A stretch of 35,174 nucleotides of DNA. Origin: Acetobacteraceae bacterium (GTDB taxonomy: Bacteria > Pseudomonadota > Alphaproteobacteria > Acetobacterales > Acetobacteraceae). Under the pieces are notes generated by a model, which saw nothing but the letters and a program-made list of their open reading frames with translations, made no database searches and had not been told where the DNA came from. Where the stretch lies: assembly GCA_003164455.1 (NCBI GenBank), contig PLTJ01000385.1, forward strand, positions 1 through 35,174, written 5' to 3'. How positions within the stretch are numbered: the first letter of the stretch is position 1; every line of letters starts with the position of its first letter. This document shows, piece after piece, positions 19,179 to 29,722 of this stretch. The translations under genes and the position numbers were made by a program.

Positions 19179-20227
19179 CAGCCGAGGTTTCCTACATATT
19201 TCTCAAGAAGCGTCCATGCTTCTTCGCCAAATTTCGCCTTGCTGTCCGCATAGAACGTCGTTTTCTTGAGCGCCGCGCGGAAAGCCTCCTGGTCCGGATC
19301 GTTGAAGATCATCCCTTTCCCCGTCAGGAAATCTCTCGACGTTTCCCGTTCGAGTTTTGCGATATCGGCACGTTCGGCCAGCGCCGCTGCGTTGACGTGC
19401 TTCGCAACAATTGTCTTCACGTCATTGGGGAGGCGCTCCCACCCGCGGCGGCTCATGATTGTCCAATGCCCGGTCCACAAATGATTGGTTATTGAGCAAT
19501 ATTTCTGCACTTCGTAAAGTTTGGCCGTCACGATAAGAGAGAGCGGATTTTCCTCGGCATCAACGATTTTCGTCTGCAAGGCCGTATAGGTCTCGTTCCA
19601 TTCGACGGTCGTCGGAGAGGCGCCGAGCGCCTTGAACATTGCGAGCCAAAGCGGGGTAACTGGAACGCGAATCCGGAGATTCTTCAGATCATCCGGCGTT
19701 TTAATCGGCTTTGTGCTGGTCGTAATCTGGCGGAAACCGAGATCCCACCCCTTTTCCATCGTCAGGATATTCGCTTTCTCGAGCAGTCCGCGAACGTAGG
19801 CGCCCAGATCCCCATCCAGAGCGTTCCAGATAGTTTTATAGTCCTTCCAGACAAATCCGAGGCCATCGATCGCGACGTTCGGCACGTAAGTGGACATCAC
19901 CGTCGAAGCGAGATTAGCCATATCGAGGACGCCGGTCCGAATCTGGCTCAACATGTCGGAATCGGCGCCCATCTGATTGGAGGGGAAGATTTGCAGCACA
20001 ACTTTCCCGCCTGTTTCAGCTTTAATATGATCCGCTGCCTCCTTTGCCCGAATGAGTTCAGGATGGTCGAGGGACAAATTGCAAGCCCACTTGATAGTAA
20101 AATCAGCTGCGTTAGCCGGTCTCGTGCAGATATTCGCCGCCACAATCAACCCAGAAGTGGCGGTTCCCCGCAAAAGTGTGCGGCGAGACAGCCATTTACT
20201 CGATAGTTTACTTTTCATTCTATTCAC
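19178..20227 (-). CDS. TRAP transporter substrate-binding protein DctP, twin-arginine-like signal
   Basis: SRRTLLRGTATSGLIVAANICTRPANA signal; DPELIRAKEAADHIKAETGGKVVLQIFPSNQMGADSDMLSQIRTGVLDMANLAS; GFRQITTSTKPIKTPDDLKNLRIRVP. Confidence 0.93.
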   Translation of the reverse strand: MNRMKSKLSSKWLSRRTLLRGTATSGLIVAANICTRPANAADFTIKWACNLSLDHPELIRAKEAADHIKAETGGKVVLQIFPSNQMGADSDMLSQIRTGVLDMANLASTVMSTYVPNVAIDGLGFVWKDYKTIWNALDGDLGAYVRGLLEKANILTMEKGWDLGFRQITTSTKPIKTPDDLKNLRIRVPVTPLWLAMFKALGASPTTVEWNETYTALQTKIVDAEENPLSLIVTAKLYEVQKYCSITNHLWTGHWTIMSRRGWERLPNDVKTIVAKHVNAAALAERADIAKLERETSRDFLTGKGMIFNDPDQEAFRAALKKTTFYADSKAKFGEEAWTLLEKYVGNLG

Positions 20228-20389
20228 CCTCCCTAAAATTTCCCTCTACCCCTGGGCAGGGTTGGGAAATCGTATTGTGCCATGTTTCATGGGCCGTGTC
20301 GGCGCCGATTGGCAGACAACGACCACATCAATCCCTGGAAGCGGTGTATCTGAGCGTTCGGCCTCATCGTTTCCTCCTCTCCTTGGACG

Positions 20390-20445
20390 GATTGGGCAGC
20401 GCCCATGCCGGCCTCGGGCAGATTGAGCAGCGCCTATGCCGGTCT
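20390..20445. promoter_or_regulatory. two imperfect 25-bp direct repeats, 31-bp pitch, upstream of the TRAP operon
   Basis: GATTGGGCAGCGCCCATGCCGGCCT (20390-20414) and GATTGAGCAGCGCCTATGCCGGTCT (20421-20445). Confidence 0.4.
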
Positions 20446-20527
20446 ATATCCACCTGCCAGCATAATTATCGGAAATGAACTACCATGGTGTCCAATTCGA
20501 AAAATTGATCCAGCCGATAAAAATCCT

Positions 20528-21448
20528 TCATGAGGAAACCGGCCAAGCAATCAACGGATCAGTCGCCCGGCAGTACTCGATGGCCGTGTCCCTCGCGAGT
20601 TCTGCGAGCAAGCCCCGCTGCGGCTCGGAGATCAAGTCCTGGTAGACGGCGTGACATGCAAGGGGCGGAAGAGTTTGCCGCACATTGAGCAGAATGAGCG
20701 TTCCATCGGCGATTTCACGTGCGATAGTGGCCACTGGCAGCGTGGCAACCCCCAAGCCATCGCTGGCCAGACGAATCAGCGTCGCCAGAAATGCCGTATA
20801 GACGCATAAGTCCTCTTTCATGAAGTTCGGGAAGCTGTCAATCATGGCTTTGTACGGTTTGGAATTGCGGGGAAAGGAAAGAAGCGGATACTTGATCAGA
20901 TCCGATATTTCGATTGGGCCTGCCGGCATCCCGAGTTTTGGACTCGCCACCCACGCACAGGCAAAGGAGCACAGGTTGACCGTCACGACAGCAGGTCCTT
21001 CAACCGGTCCCATCAGCAGCCCGAGATCGATCCGGCTGGCGAGCATATCTTCGGCCAACGCGAGGCTCGTGTCGTTGGAGAGTTCGAGAGCAATTTGGGG
21101 ATAGGTACGGTTGAGCCGGTTGATGAGTTGCGGAAGCCATGAAAACGCAATGGTGTCGATGATACCAATGCGTACCGTGCTTCTTATGGCTTTGGGGTCG
21201 CTCAATCGCCGGCAGAAGTCGGCTGTCGAGTGAACGATATGCTCGGCCTGGTCAAGAGCGTTGACGCCTTGCAGGGTCAGACGAACATCGTGGGTCCCGC
21301 GCTCGAACAGGCGCACGCCGAGTTCCCGCTCTAGGGTGGCGATACGATGAGAGATCGCAGCCTGAGTTGTGTTGAGCTTTTCCGCGGTGGCACTGAAACT
21401 CTTCAGTCTCGCCACCCACACGAATGTCTCGAGAAACCGCAGATTCAT
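20528..21448 (-). CDS. LysR-family transcriptional regulator
   Basis: MNLRFLETFVWVARLKSFSATAEKLNTTQAAISHRIATLERELGVRLFERGTHDVRLTLQG - canonical LysR HTH. Confidence 0.95.
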   Translation of the reverse strand: MNLRFLETFVWVARLKSFSATAEKLNTTQAAISHRIATLERELGVRLFERGTHDVRLTLQGVNALDQAEHIVHSTADFCRRLSDPKAIRSTVRIGIIDTIAFSWLPQLINRLNRTYPQIALELSNDTSLALAEDMLASRIDLGLLMGPVEGPAVVTVNLCSFACAWVASPKLGMPAGPIEISDLIKYPLLSFPRNSKPYKAMIDSFPNFMKEDLCVYTAFLATLIRLASDGLGVATLPVATIAREIADGTLILLNVRQTLPPLACHAVYQDLISEPQRGLLAELARDTAIEYCRATDPLIAWPVSS

Positions 21449-21494
21449 CGTCGCTACCTAATGTTGCCGCGCTACTCCCAGTTCAAAAGGTGCC

Positions 21495-21861
21495 GTCGTA
21501 GATGTGGTGGAAATTGAGGCGGCGTAATCTCCGGCTTGTGCAACGAGCCGAGCCCGGCATTGACGCTCCGGGGGAGATCGCGCGATGGACGAAGACGACG
21601 CGACGGCCCCCGATGCTGGATCGCTGTTTGACGGGGAAGCTTGGTTTGATCTGATCGAGGCCGTGCTGCCAGCCGTCGAAACCACGGCGATGCTGTTCTG
21701 GGCGCAGCTCGCCTCCGGGCAGATCGTCATGCGCAAGGTCAACGGTTCGCAGAGCCTCGCCGAGAGGCCGTCCGAACAGTTGGTTGGCCTCGCAGCCTAA
21801 CACGTTCACCCTCGACTCCCACCCGAGATGTCATTCAGCAATTTCCACCACATTTGCGACG
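21495..21861 (+). mobile_element. internally deleted IS (IS256/Mutator-like?) with inverted terminal repeats
   Basis: GTCGTAGATGTGGTGGAAATTG (21495-21516) versus reverse complement of CAATTTCCACCACATTTGCGAC (21840-21861): 20/22 identical. Contained ORF 21585-21800 looks like a transposase N-terminus (SLFDGEAWFDLIEA) joined to a C-terminus (LASGQIVMRKVNGSQSLAERPSEQLVGLAA). Confidence 0.55.
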
Positions 21862-22168
21862 ACGCCGTCCAAAAAGCAAGTTGCCATTTATCCCCAGATG
21901 CCCGGTTGCGATCTTGTGAATTTGTTGCGGACTGGCCGCCAACACCGTCGTTGCCACGTGTTGCCGGCGCGACCTCGACAAGTCGTAAAGTTCCGCCAAT
22001 GCGTCGTTGCCAGGGCCGGCAACGATGGCGCGGTAAAACAGGCAGTCGCGTTCCGTATGCGCAAGCCACCAATCCTCAGCAGGATAAAAGGGGCAGGGGT
22101 CCCATTGCTGAACGTCGGCCTTGATCTTGCGCGCCGCTCAAATGACCGGGCCGCCCGGCGTCAAGCCT

Positions 22169-23056
22169 TCACGGCTTGTCATCGTGTTCGAGCGCCGCGA
22201 TGGCTTGCGCCAGCGCCACCAGCCGGTGCGCACTCTCGACGTGGAGATTCTCGATCAGCTTGCCATCGACGAGCACGATGCCCTTGCCGGCCGCGACGGC
22301 TTCGCCATGGGCCACAATGACGCGGTGTGCCCACGCGACATCATCGGGCGAAGGCGCGAAGGCTGCGTTCGCGGCGGCGATTGTCCTGGGATGAATCAGG
22401 GTCTTGCCGTCAAAGCCGAGCTCCCGCCCTTGCCGGCAGGCCGCGATAAAACCTTCATCATCAGCGAGGTCGAGGTAAACGCCATCGAGAATCGCGAGCT
22501 TATGCGCGCGCGCCGCCAGAAGACAGTGTTCAAGCGCCATCAGCAACGGCAAGCGATCGCGCGTGTGCTGCGCCCCGAGATCCTTGGCGAGGTCGGACGT
22601 TCCCATGACGAGCCCGCCGACACGCTCGCTCGCCGCGGCGATTTCCTCGGCATGCAGAACGCCGCGCGGTGTCTCCACCATGCACCAGATGGCGAGATGC
22701 CTGGGCGCTCCGGCCTCCACAAGCAAAGCCTCGGCCTCGCAGACGGTACCGGCGCACTCGACCTTCGGCAGCAGCACGGCATCGATCGGCATGCCGGCCG
22801 CCGCGACGAGGTCGGCGTGGCCCCAAGCGGTCGCGGGAGCGTTGACGCGCAACAGCACCTCCCGCCCGCGATAGCCGCCGTGGGCCAGCGCCTGGGCAAC
22901 CGCCACGCGGGCCGCATCCTTCGCGTCGGGAGCGACGGCATCCTCCAGGTCGAAGATGAAGCCATCGGCGGCAAGGCTACGCGCTTTCTCAAGCGCACGC
23001 GGGTTGGCCCCTGGCGTATAGAGAACGGAGCGGCGCGGGCGCGACGGAGCGGGCAT
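22169..23056 (-). CDS. HpcH/HpaI aldolase/citrate lyase beta-like CoA-ester lyase
   Basis: RRSVLYTPGANPRALEKARSLAADGFIFDLEDAVAPDAKDAAR, REVLLRVNAPATAWGHADL, LPKVE, MVETPRGVLHAEEIA, GTSDLAKDL, FDGKTLIHPRTIAAANAAFAPS. Confidence 0.92.
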   Translation of the reverse strand: MPAPSRPRRSVLYTPGANPRALEKARSLAADGFIFDLEDAVAPDAKDAARVAVAQALAHGGYRGREVLLRVNAPATAWGHADLVAAAGMPIDAVLLPKVECAGTVCEAEALLVEAGAPRHLAIWCMVETPRGVLHAEEIAAASERVGGLVMGTSDLAKDLGAQHTRDRLPLLMALEHCLLAARAHKLAILDGVYLDLADDEGFIAACRQGRELGFDGKTLIHPRTIAAANAAFAPSPDDVAWAHRVIVAHGEAVAAGKGIVLVDGKLIENLHVESAHRLVALAQAIAALEHDDKP

Positions 23057-23449
23057 ACGTGTGGATTCCTGCTGGAATTGACTGGCGCGGAACTATAGTG
23101 GGGGCTCTCTGGGAGCGTTCTGCGGTCTCAACGGTGAGGGTCGGTTGCGACGAGCCAGCCGGTCCGGAGCAGAAGCGCCCCGGTGACCGTTGCGACCGGA
23201 TTGATGAAATCCAACCTAGCCCAGCCCACGGGGCATGACAAGAAAGCCGGACTGCGCTATCCATCACGGCAAAATCCGATGCGCGGCTCGCCCGCCTGTC
23301 AGGCGGATGATCCACTGGGCGGCCGGCTGCAAACGAAACAGGACCTCACCATTTTCGCATGCAAAGGAAGGCCCCGCCCTCCGAGCATAGCTGAATGACG
23401 ATTAACACGCAACGCGCCAGTCCACATCCGTGATTGTTGATTAGTACCC

Positions 23450-25627
23450 ATGACGTCAGACTGGACTAATCAGGAGAAGCCCGTGGCCGCAATTGCTAAG
23501 GAATTCCAGCTCGGGTCCGATTTCCCCAGGATTGATTACCCGACATGGCAAGAGGAGGTTGAAGCTAAGCTCAGGGGTGCGCCATTCGCCAAGCGCATGA
23601 TCTCCCACACCTATGAAGGGATCGACCTGCAGCCGATCTATACCGAAGAGATATATGCGACGGCGCACGATCCGGCCGGGCTGCCGGGCTATCCGCCGTT
23701 TCTGCGGGGTGCGCAGCCCTTGGGCAATATGCTGGCCGGCTGGGACATCCGCCAGGAGCATGCGCACCCCGATCAGGCGGTTGCCAATGCGCAGATTGCT
23801 GAGGACCTGAATGGCGGCGTGACCTCGATCGACCTGCGGCTCGATGGCGCGGCGTCACAGGGCCTGGATGCCGATGACCCCCGTGCCTCCGATCTGGCCG
23901 GCAGGGACGGCGTCAGCGTATCCTGCGTTGCCGACATCGAACGTCTCGCCCAGGGAGTGAGGCTTGATGTCGCCGGGTTTTACCTCGATCCGGGGGCGGC
24001 CTTCCTGCCGCTCGCGAGTCTCTATGTCGTCGCCGCGAAGAACGCCGGTGTGCCAGTCGGCGATTTGCTCGGCGGCTTCAACGCCGATCCGCTGAAGGCG
24101 CTGGTGCGCGACGGCGCCTTGCCGGTGCCGCTGGATACCGCACTCGCCGAGATGGCCGACCTGGCTGCGTGGACCGCGCACAATGCGCCGCACATGACCT
24201 CGGTCGAGGTCTCGACCTCGCCATACCACAATGCGGGCGCTACCGCCGTCGCCGACGTCGCCTTCGCGGTCGGTACCGGGCTCGCCTATCTCCGGGTCCT
24301 GACGGGTGCCGGGCTGGATGTGGAAACCGCGGCGCGGCAGATCACCTTCAGCATGGCCCTGGGCTGCCGGTTCTACCTGGCGATTGCCAAGATCCGCGCG
24401 GTCCGCACGTTGTGGGCAGACGTGATCGCGGCCAGCGGCGGTAGCGTCGAGGCCCGGAAGATGCGCCTGCGCGTCTCAACCGGCCGTCGCGTACTGACCA
24501 CGCGCAACCAGTCGCTCAACATCCTGCGCAACACCGTCGCCTGCTATGCCGGCGCGGTGGCGGGGGCGGACATCATCACCACCACCCCGTTCGACGCCCC
24601 GACCGGCCTGCCGAGCGAGGTAAGCCGCCGCAACGCACGCAACACGCAGCTTATCCTCGCCGAGGAATGCCACCTTTCGCAGGTGATCGACCCGGCCGGC
24701 GGCGCCTGGTACATCGAGTGGTACACCAACGAGATCGCTAGGCGGGCATGGTCGGTGCTGCAACAGGTCGAGGCACAGGGCGGCATGATCAAGGCCGTGC
24801 TCAGCGGCTGGGTAACGGAGCAAATCACGCCCACGGAAGCGGCGCGTGAGAAGGATATCGCCGTCCGCAAGGTCGCCGTCACCGGCGTCAGCGAGCATCC
24901 GATCCTGACCGAGAACCGTACCGAGCAGGAACGGGCCGCCTACGACCAACTCACCATGGCGGCGTCCCGGCGGCTGTCCGACTGGCGCCGTCAGCACCAG
25001 CAAGGTCGCGAGGTTGCACTCGATGCATTAGGCGCCGTGTCCGCGATCGGCAGCGGCGTGGCCACCGCGGCGGCGATCGTCGCGGCGGAGGCCGGGGCCA
25101 CACTGGGTGAGATCGCGAGGCGCCTGAGCCCCGCAGGCGGCGAGCCGGCGGTGATGGCGCCGCTTGCGGTGCATCCGTACGACGCCGCGTTCGAAGAGCT
25201 GCGCGATGCCGCCGAGGCGTTCGCGAGCAAGCACGGCAACCGCCCACGCGTGTATCTCGCTGGTGTCGGCAGCATCGCCGAGCAGGTCGCGCGCAAGAAT
25301 TATTCACGCAACTTCTTTGAAGCCGGCGGTTTCGAGGTGCTGGCACAGGAGGCGAGGTTCGATGTCGACAAAGCGGCGTCGGGGTTCGCCGCCAGTGGGG
25401 CAAAGATCGCGGTAATCTGTTCGACCGACAAGCAATATGCGAACGTGGTGGGCGAACTGGCGCCGAAGCTCAAGGCCGCCGGGGCGCGCACCGTGGTGCT
25501 CGCCGGCCACCCGGGTCAATCGGAGACCGCTTACCGGGCAGCCGGTGTCGACCGCTTCATCTTCGTCCGATGCGATGTCCTCGAGGTGTTGTGGTCGCTG
25601 TTGCGTGCGGAGGACGTGCAGTCATGA
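23450..25627 (+). CDS. mutA: methylmalonyl-CoA mutase small (beta) subunit
   Basis: ORF paired with the large subunit by ATGA overlap; MCM fold motifs ([78 protein letters not shown]) but no DxHxxG B12 motif in the C-terminal domain. Start 23450 or GTG 23483. Confidence 0.93.
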   Translation: MTSDWTNQEKPVAAIAKEFQLGSDFPRIDYPTWQEEVEAKLRGAPFAKRMISHTYEGIDLQPIYTEEIYATAHDPAGLPGYPPFLRGAQPLGNMLAGWDIRQEHAHPDQAVANAQIAEDLNGGVTSIDLRLDGAASQGLDADDPRASDLAGRDGVSVSCVADIERLAQGVRLDVAGFYLDPGAAFLPLASLYVVAAKNAGVPVGDLLGGFNADPLKALVRDGALPVPLDTALAEMADLAAWTAHNAPHMTSVEVSTSPYHNAGATAVADVAFAVGTGLAYLRVLTGAGLDVETAARQITFSMALGCRFYLAIAKIRAVRTLWADVIAASGGSVEARKMRLRVSTGRRVLTTRNQSLNILRNTVACYAGAVAGADIITTTPFDAPTGLPSEVSRRNARNTQLILAEECHLSQVIDPAGGAWYIEWYTNEIARRAWSVLQQVEAQGGMIKAVLSGWVTEQITPTEAAREKDIAVRKVAVTGVSEHPILTENRTEQERAAYDQLTMAASRRLSDWRRQHQQGREVALDALGAVSAIGSGVATAAAIVAAEAGATLGEIARRLSPAGGEPAVMAPLAVHPYDAAFEELRDAAEAFASKHGNRPRVYLAGVGSIAEQVARKNYSRNFFEAGGFEVLAQEARFDVDKAASGFAASGAKIAVICSTDKQYANVVGELAPKLKAAGARTVVLAGHPGQSETAYRAAGVDRFIFVRCDVLEVLWSLLRAEDVQS

Positions 25628-27816
25628 ACAAGATCCCCAATTTCGCCGACATCCCCTTCGCCGCGGCCGCGAACGCGGCTGACCTCGAACAATGGCGCAG
25701 CGACGCCGAGCACAGCGCGCTCAAGCCGCTGTCCGATCTGACCTTGCAGACCGCGGAGGGCATTGGGGTCAAGCCGCTCTATACGGCCGCCGACCGCGCT
25801 GGCCTGGAGCATCTCGACAGCTTTCCCGGCTTCGCGCCGTTTGTCCGCGGCCCGTATGCCTCGATGTATGTGACGCGGCCGTGGACGGTCCGCCAGTATG
25901 CCGGCTTCTCGACCGCCGAGGCCTCGAACGCCTTCTACAAAAAGAACATGGCGGCCGGCCAGAAAGGTCTCAGCGTTGCCTTCGATCTGCCGACGCATCG
26001 CGGCTATGACAGCGACAATGCCCGCGTACTGGGTGATGTCGGCATGGCCGGCGTGGCAATCGACAGCATTCTGGACATGCGAATCCTGTTCGACGGCCTT
26101 CCGCTCGGCCAGATCAGCGTGTCGATGACAATGAACGGCGCGGTGCTGCCGATCCTGGCGATGTACGTCATCGCCGCGGAGGAGCAGGGCGTCGAGCAGA
26201 AGAAGCTGTCAGGGACCATTCAGAACGACATCCTGAAGGAGTTCATGGTCCGCAACACGTTCATCTATCCGCCGACGCCCAGCATGCGTATCGTCGGTGA
26301 CATCTTCAGCTACACTGCCCAAAACATGCCGTCGTTCAACAGCATCAGTATCTCCGGATATCACATGCAGGAGGCTGGGGCGACCGCCGACCTGGAGCTT
26401 GGCTACACGCTTGCGGACGGGTTGGAATACCTGCGTACGGGCGTCGGCACCGGCATGTCGGTGGACGACTTCGCGCCAAGGCTGTCGTTCTTCTGGTCGA
26501 TCAGCGAGAACGTGATGATGGAGACCGCCAAACTGCGGGCGGCCCGCATGCTGTGGGCCAAAATCGTCAAGATGTTCGACCCCAAGAACCCCAAGAGCCT
26601 GTCGCTGCGCACCCACAGCCAGACCAGCGGCTGGAGCCTGACGGCGCAGGACGTGTACAACAACGTAACCCGCACCTGCATCGAAGCGATGGCCGCCACC
26701 CAAGGTCAGACGCAGAGCCTGCACACGAACTCGCTGGACGAGGCACTCGGGCTGCCGACGGAGTTCTCTGCCAGCATCGCGCGCAACACGCAGTTGTTCC
26801 TGCAGGAGGAGACCGACACCGACAACGTGATCGATCCCTGGGGCGGCAGCTATTACGTGGAGGCGCTGACCAACGAACTGGCGCGCAAGGCCTGGGCGCA
26901 CATTGTCGAATGTGAAGAGCACGGCGGCATGACCAAGGCGATCGAGGCGGGCCTGCCCAAAATGCGCATCGCCGACGCCGCCGCGCGCACCCAGGCGCTG
27001 ATCGACGTTGGCCGGCAGACCATCGTTGGGCTCAACAAATACCAGCCCATGACGGACGACCCGATCAACGTGCTGAAGATCGACAACACGGCAGTGCGCG
27101 AGTCGCAGATCAAGCGCTTGCAGGATCTGCGGGCGCAACGCAACCAGGTGGATGTCGATGCGGCCCTGGACGCGCTGACCGAGTGCGCTCGCGGTGGCGA
27201 GGGCAATCTGCTCGATCTCTCGATCAAGGCCGCGCGGCTGAAGGCGACCGTGGGCGAAATCAGCTTTGCGCTGGAGAAAGTCTATGGCCGGTTCCAACCG
27301 ACACCACAGCTCGCCGTCGGTGTCTATGCCAAGCAGGTTGGCGACACGATGACCGCCATCAAGCGCGCGCGTGACAGGGTCGAGGCGTTCGTGAAGGCCG
27401 AAGGGCGGCGGCCGCGCATCCTGATCGCCAAACTGGGACAGGATGGGCACGATCGCGGCCAGCAGGTGGTGGCCTCGGCATTTGCCGACATCGGCTTCGA
27501 CGTGGATGTCGGCCCTCTGTTCCAGACCCCCGAGGAAGCCGCTCAGGAAGCCGCGGACAACGACGTGCATGTGGTCGGCGCCAGTTCCCTGGCCGCCGGG
27601 CATCTCACGCTGATCCCGCAGCTCAAGCGGGCGCTGGTGGGACTTGGGCGCGACGACATTCTGGTCATTGCCGGTGGCGTCATCCCGCCGCAGGACTACG
27701 ACGAACTTTACGCCTACGGCACTGATGCCATTTTCGGACCCGGGACGGTGATCTCGGACTCGGCGATCAAGATCCTCGACGTGCTGCTCGGGCGGATCGC
27801 CGGCAAAGCGGCCTGA
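25624..27816 (+). CDS. mutB: methylmalonyl-CoA mutase large (alpha) subunit
   Basis: [77 protein letters not shown]12 motif [28 protein letters not shown]. Confidence 0.97.
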   Translation: MNKIPNFADIPFAAAANAADLEQWRSDAEHSALKPLSDLTLQTAEGIGVKPLYTAADRAGLEHLDSFPGFAPFVRGPYASMYVTRPWTVRQYAGFSTAEASNAFYKKNMAAGQKGLSVAFDLPTHRGYDSDNARVLGDVGMAGVAIDSILDMRILFDGLPLGQISVSMTMNGAVLPILAMYVIAAEEQGVEQKKLSGTIQNDILKEFMVRNTFIYPPTPSMRIVGDIFSYTAQNMPSFNSISISGYHMQEAGATADLELGYTLADGLEYLRTGVGTGMSVDDFAPRLSFFWSISENVMMETAKLRAARMLWAKIVKMFDPKNPKSLSLRTHSQTSGWSLTAQDVYNNVTRTCIEAMAATQGQTQSLHTNSLDEALGLPTEFSASIARNTQLFLQEETDTDNVIDPWGGSYYVEALTNELARKAWAHIVECEEHGGMTKAIEAGLPKMRIADAAARTQALIDVGRQTIVGLNKYQPMTDDPINVLKIDNTAVRESQIKRLQDLRAQRNQVDVDAALDALTECARGGEGNLLDLSIKAARLKATVGEISFALEKVYGRFQPTPQLAVGVYAKQVGDTMTAIKRARDRVEAFVKAEGRRPRILIAKLGQDGHDRGQQVVASAFADIGFDVDVGPLFQTPEEAAQEAADNDVHVVGASSLAAGHLTLIPQLKRALVGLGRDDILVIAGGVIPPQDYDELYAYGTDAIFGPGTVISDSAIKILDVLLGRIAGKAA

Positions 27817-27840
27817 TCAGCACACGGCACGGCGACGTCG

Positions 27841-28899
27841 ATGAGCGGTAATTGGGCGCCTGGGCGCGACTACGGGGCAGGTCGGCCGTTGGCGCGTATG
27901 ACGGTGGACGACTACCTGCAGGGCGTGCTCGCGCGCAATCGCGGCGTGCTCGCGCGGGCCATCACCCTGATCGAGTCTTCGCGCCCCGACCAGCAGGAGA
28001 TGGCGCGCGAACTGGTGAATCGGATTTTGCCGCACGCCGGAAAATCGATCAGGATTGGCCTGACCGGCGTACCCGGTGCAGGCAAGAGCGCATTGATCGA
28101 GGCCTTCGGCGGCTTTCTTACGACGCGCGATCACCGGGTGGCGGTGCTGTCGATCGATCCGTCCAGCGCACGGTCCGGCGGCAGCCTGCTGGGCGACAAG
28201 ACGCGGATGATCAAGCTCAGTTGCGATCCCAACGCCTTCATCCGGCCTTCGCCTAGCGGCATGGTGCTGGGCGGGGTGGCACGGCAGACGCGCGAGACCG
28301 TGCTGTTGTGCGAGGCAGCGGGCTACGACGTCGTCATGATCGAGACGGTGGGGGTTGGCCAATCGGAAGCGACGGTCGCCGAGATGACCGACTTCCTGAT
28401 GGTGCTGATGCTGGCCGGAGCCGGCGACGAGTTGCAAGGCATCAAGCGCGGCCTGCTGGAGCTGGCCGACCTGATCGCCATCACCAAAGCGGATGGCAAC
28501 AACGTCATGCCGGCAAGACAGGCGGCATCCAAGTACGCCTACGCCATGCAGCTGCTGTCCGATCCGGACCACGGCAAGGCCCCGGTGGTCACGTGCAGCG
28601 CGGTGGAAGGCACTGGGCTGGCTGAGATATGGCAGATCATTTCCGACCGCACCGCCGAACGCGTGCGCACCGGTTATCTGCGCCAACGGCGCAGTGAGCA
28701 GAACGCCAACTGGATGTGGTCGCTCGTCGATCAGCAGATCCACGATATGCTGCACCGGCAGCCGGAGGTCAGCGCGATCGCGGAAGGCGTCGCCGGGCAG
28801 GTGCGAGACGGGACGTTGTCCGCGGTGATGGCCTCCGAACAGATCATCGCCGCGCTATTTGCCAGTGCGGTTCCGGATGTCGGCAAAGCCAAGCCATGA
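27841..28899 (+). CDS. meaB: MeaB/ArgK-type G3E GTPase, methylmalonyl-CoA mutase chaperone
   Basis: RIGLTGVPGAGKSALIEAFG, VLSIDPSSARSGGSLLGDKTRM, IETVGVGQSEATVAEMTDFLMVLMLAGAGDELQGIKRGLLELADLIAITKADG. Confidence 0.96.
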   Translation: MSGNWAPGRDYGAGRPLARMTVDDYLQGVLARNRGVLARAITLIESSRPDQQEMARELVNRILPHAGKSIRIGLTGVPGAGKSALIEAFGGFLTTRDHRVAVLSIDPSSARSGGSLLGDKTRMIKLSCDPNAFIRPSPSGMVLGGVARQTRETVLLCEAAGYDVVMIETVGVGQSEATVAEMTDFLMVLMLAGAGDELQGIKRGLLELADLIAITKADGNNVMPARQAASKYAYAMQLLSDPDHGKAPVVTCSAVEGTGLAEIWQIISDRTAERVRTGYLRQRRSEQNANWMWSLVDQQIHDMLHRQPEVSAIAEGVAGQVRDGTLSAVMASEQIIAALFASAVPDVGKAKP

Positions 28900-28953
28900 G
28901 TCAGCTTCTCCTCCCAGAGCTGACGGCCAAAAGAGCTGTGGCGCTGAGTTGCC

Positions 28954-29691
28954 GTGCCGTCTGACTTGTTCCTGGTACGGCACCACGCGCAGTTGGATTC
29001 GACGAACGAGGAAGCCAAACGGCTGGCTGCAAGCGGATGCGCGCACGGCACGGTGATCTGGGCGGACGAGCAGACCGCCGGACATGGGCGATACAACCGG
29101 CCCTGGCATAGCCCGCCGGGCAATCTGTTCGTGTCGGTCGTGCTGCGTCCCTCGGCGCGGGCATCGCGGGGAGCCGAGTTGGGCTTTCTTGCTGCCGTGG
29201 TTGTGGCCGAGTGTGTCGTCGGGTTGTTGCCGCGTCCCGATCCCGTCGCGCTGAAATGGCCCAATGATGTGCAGATCGACGGCGCCAAGGTGGCGGGAAT
29301 CCTTCCAGAGGCACTGAGCGGCGGCGAAAGACTGACGTGGGCCGTGCTCGGTGTTGGCCTCAACCTGGCGGATGCCCCCACGGATACGCCCTATCGTGCA
29401 ACCAGCCTGCGCGCGCATGGTGCGACGGTCACGCCGGAAGGCGGATTGCAGGCGTTCCTGATGCTTCTCGGGCAATGGCTGCAACGTTGGGAGGGCGCCG
29501 GGTTCGCTCCGGTACGGACCGCCTGGCTGGCGCGCGCGCAGGGGCTTGGACAGGAAGTGACCGTGACGCTGGGCAACCGTCAGGAACGGGGCATCTTCCG
29601 CGATCTCGACGCCGACGGAGCGATGATCCTGGAGACCGGTAACGGCCCCCGGCGGATCACCGCCGGGGATGTCGCATTTGGCGCGGCCTGA
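28954..29691 (+). CDS. birA: biotin--[acetyl-CoA-carboxylase] ligase (short form lacking an HTH domain)
   Basis: DSTNEEAKRLAASGCAHGTVIWADEQTAGHGRYNRPWHSPPGNLFVSVVLRP, LKWPNDVQIDGAKVAGIL, GVGLNLADAP. Confidence 0.94.
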   Translation: MPSDLFLVRHHAQLDSTNEEAKRLAASGCAHGTVIWADEQTAGHGRYNRPWHSPPGNLFVSVVLRPSARASRGAELGFLAAVVVAECVVGLLPRPDPVALKWPNDVQIDGAKVAGILPEALSGGERLTWAVLGVGLNLADAPTDTPYRATSLRAHGATVTPEGGLQAFLMLLGQWLQRWEGAGFAPVRTAWLARAQGLGQEVTVTLGNRQERGIFRDLDADGAMILETGNGPRRITAGDVAFGAA

Positions 29692-29699
29692 CGGCGGCG

Positions 29700-29721
29700 A
29701 AGGCGCGACGAGCGCGGCCTT
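29700..29721. terminator. putative bidirectional hairpin between convergent birA and decarboxylase beta genes
   Basis: AAGGCGCG-acgag-CGCGgCCTT stem with one bulged G, filling the 31-nt gap between the two stop codons. Confidence 0.4.
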
Positions 29722-29722
29722 C

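Noticed and set aside
23100-23450. Possible cobalamin riboswitch upstream of mutA (GAGCCAGCCGGTCCGGAGC noticed)
   Set aside because: The match to the B12 box consensus is poor and I could not place the conserved core; no support without a covariance-model search.
26209-27603. 464-aa minus-strand ORF opposite mutB
   Set aside because: Antisense artefact; mutB motifs including DxHxxG are on the plus strand.
27817-28755. 312-aa minus-strand ORF opposite meaB
   Set aside because: Antisense artefact of third-position GC; meaB GTPase motifs are on the plus strand.
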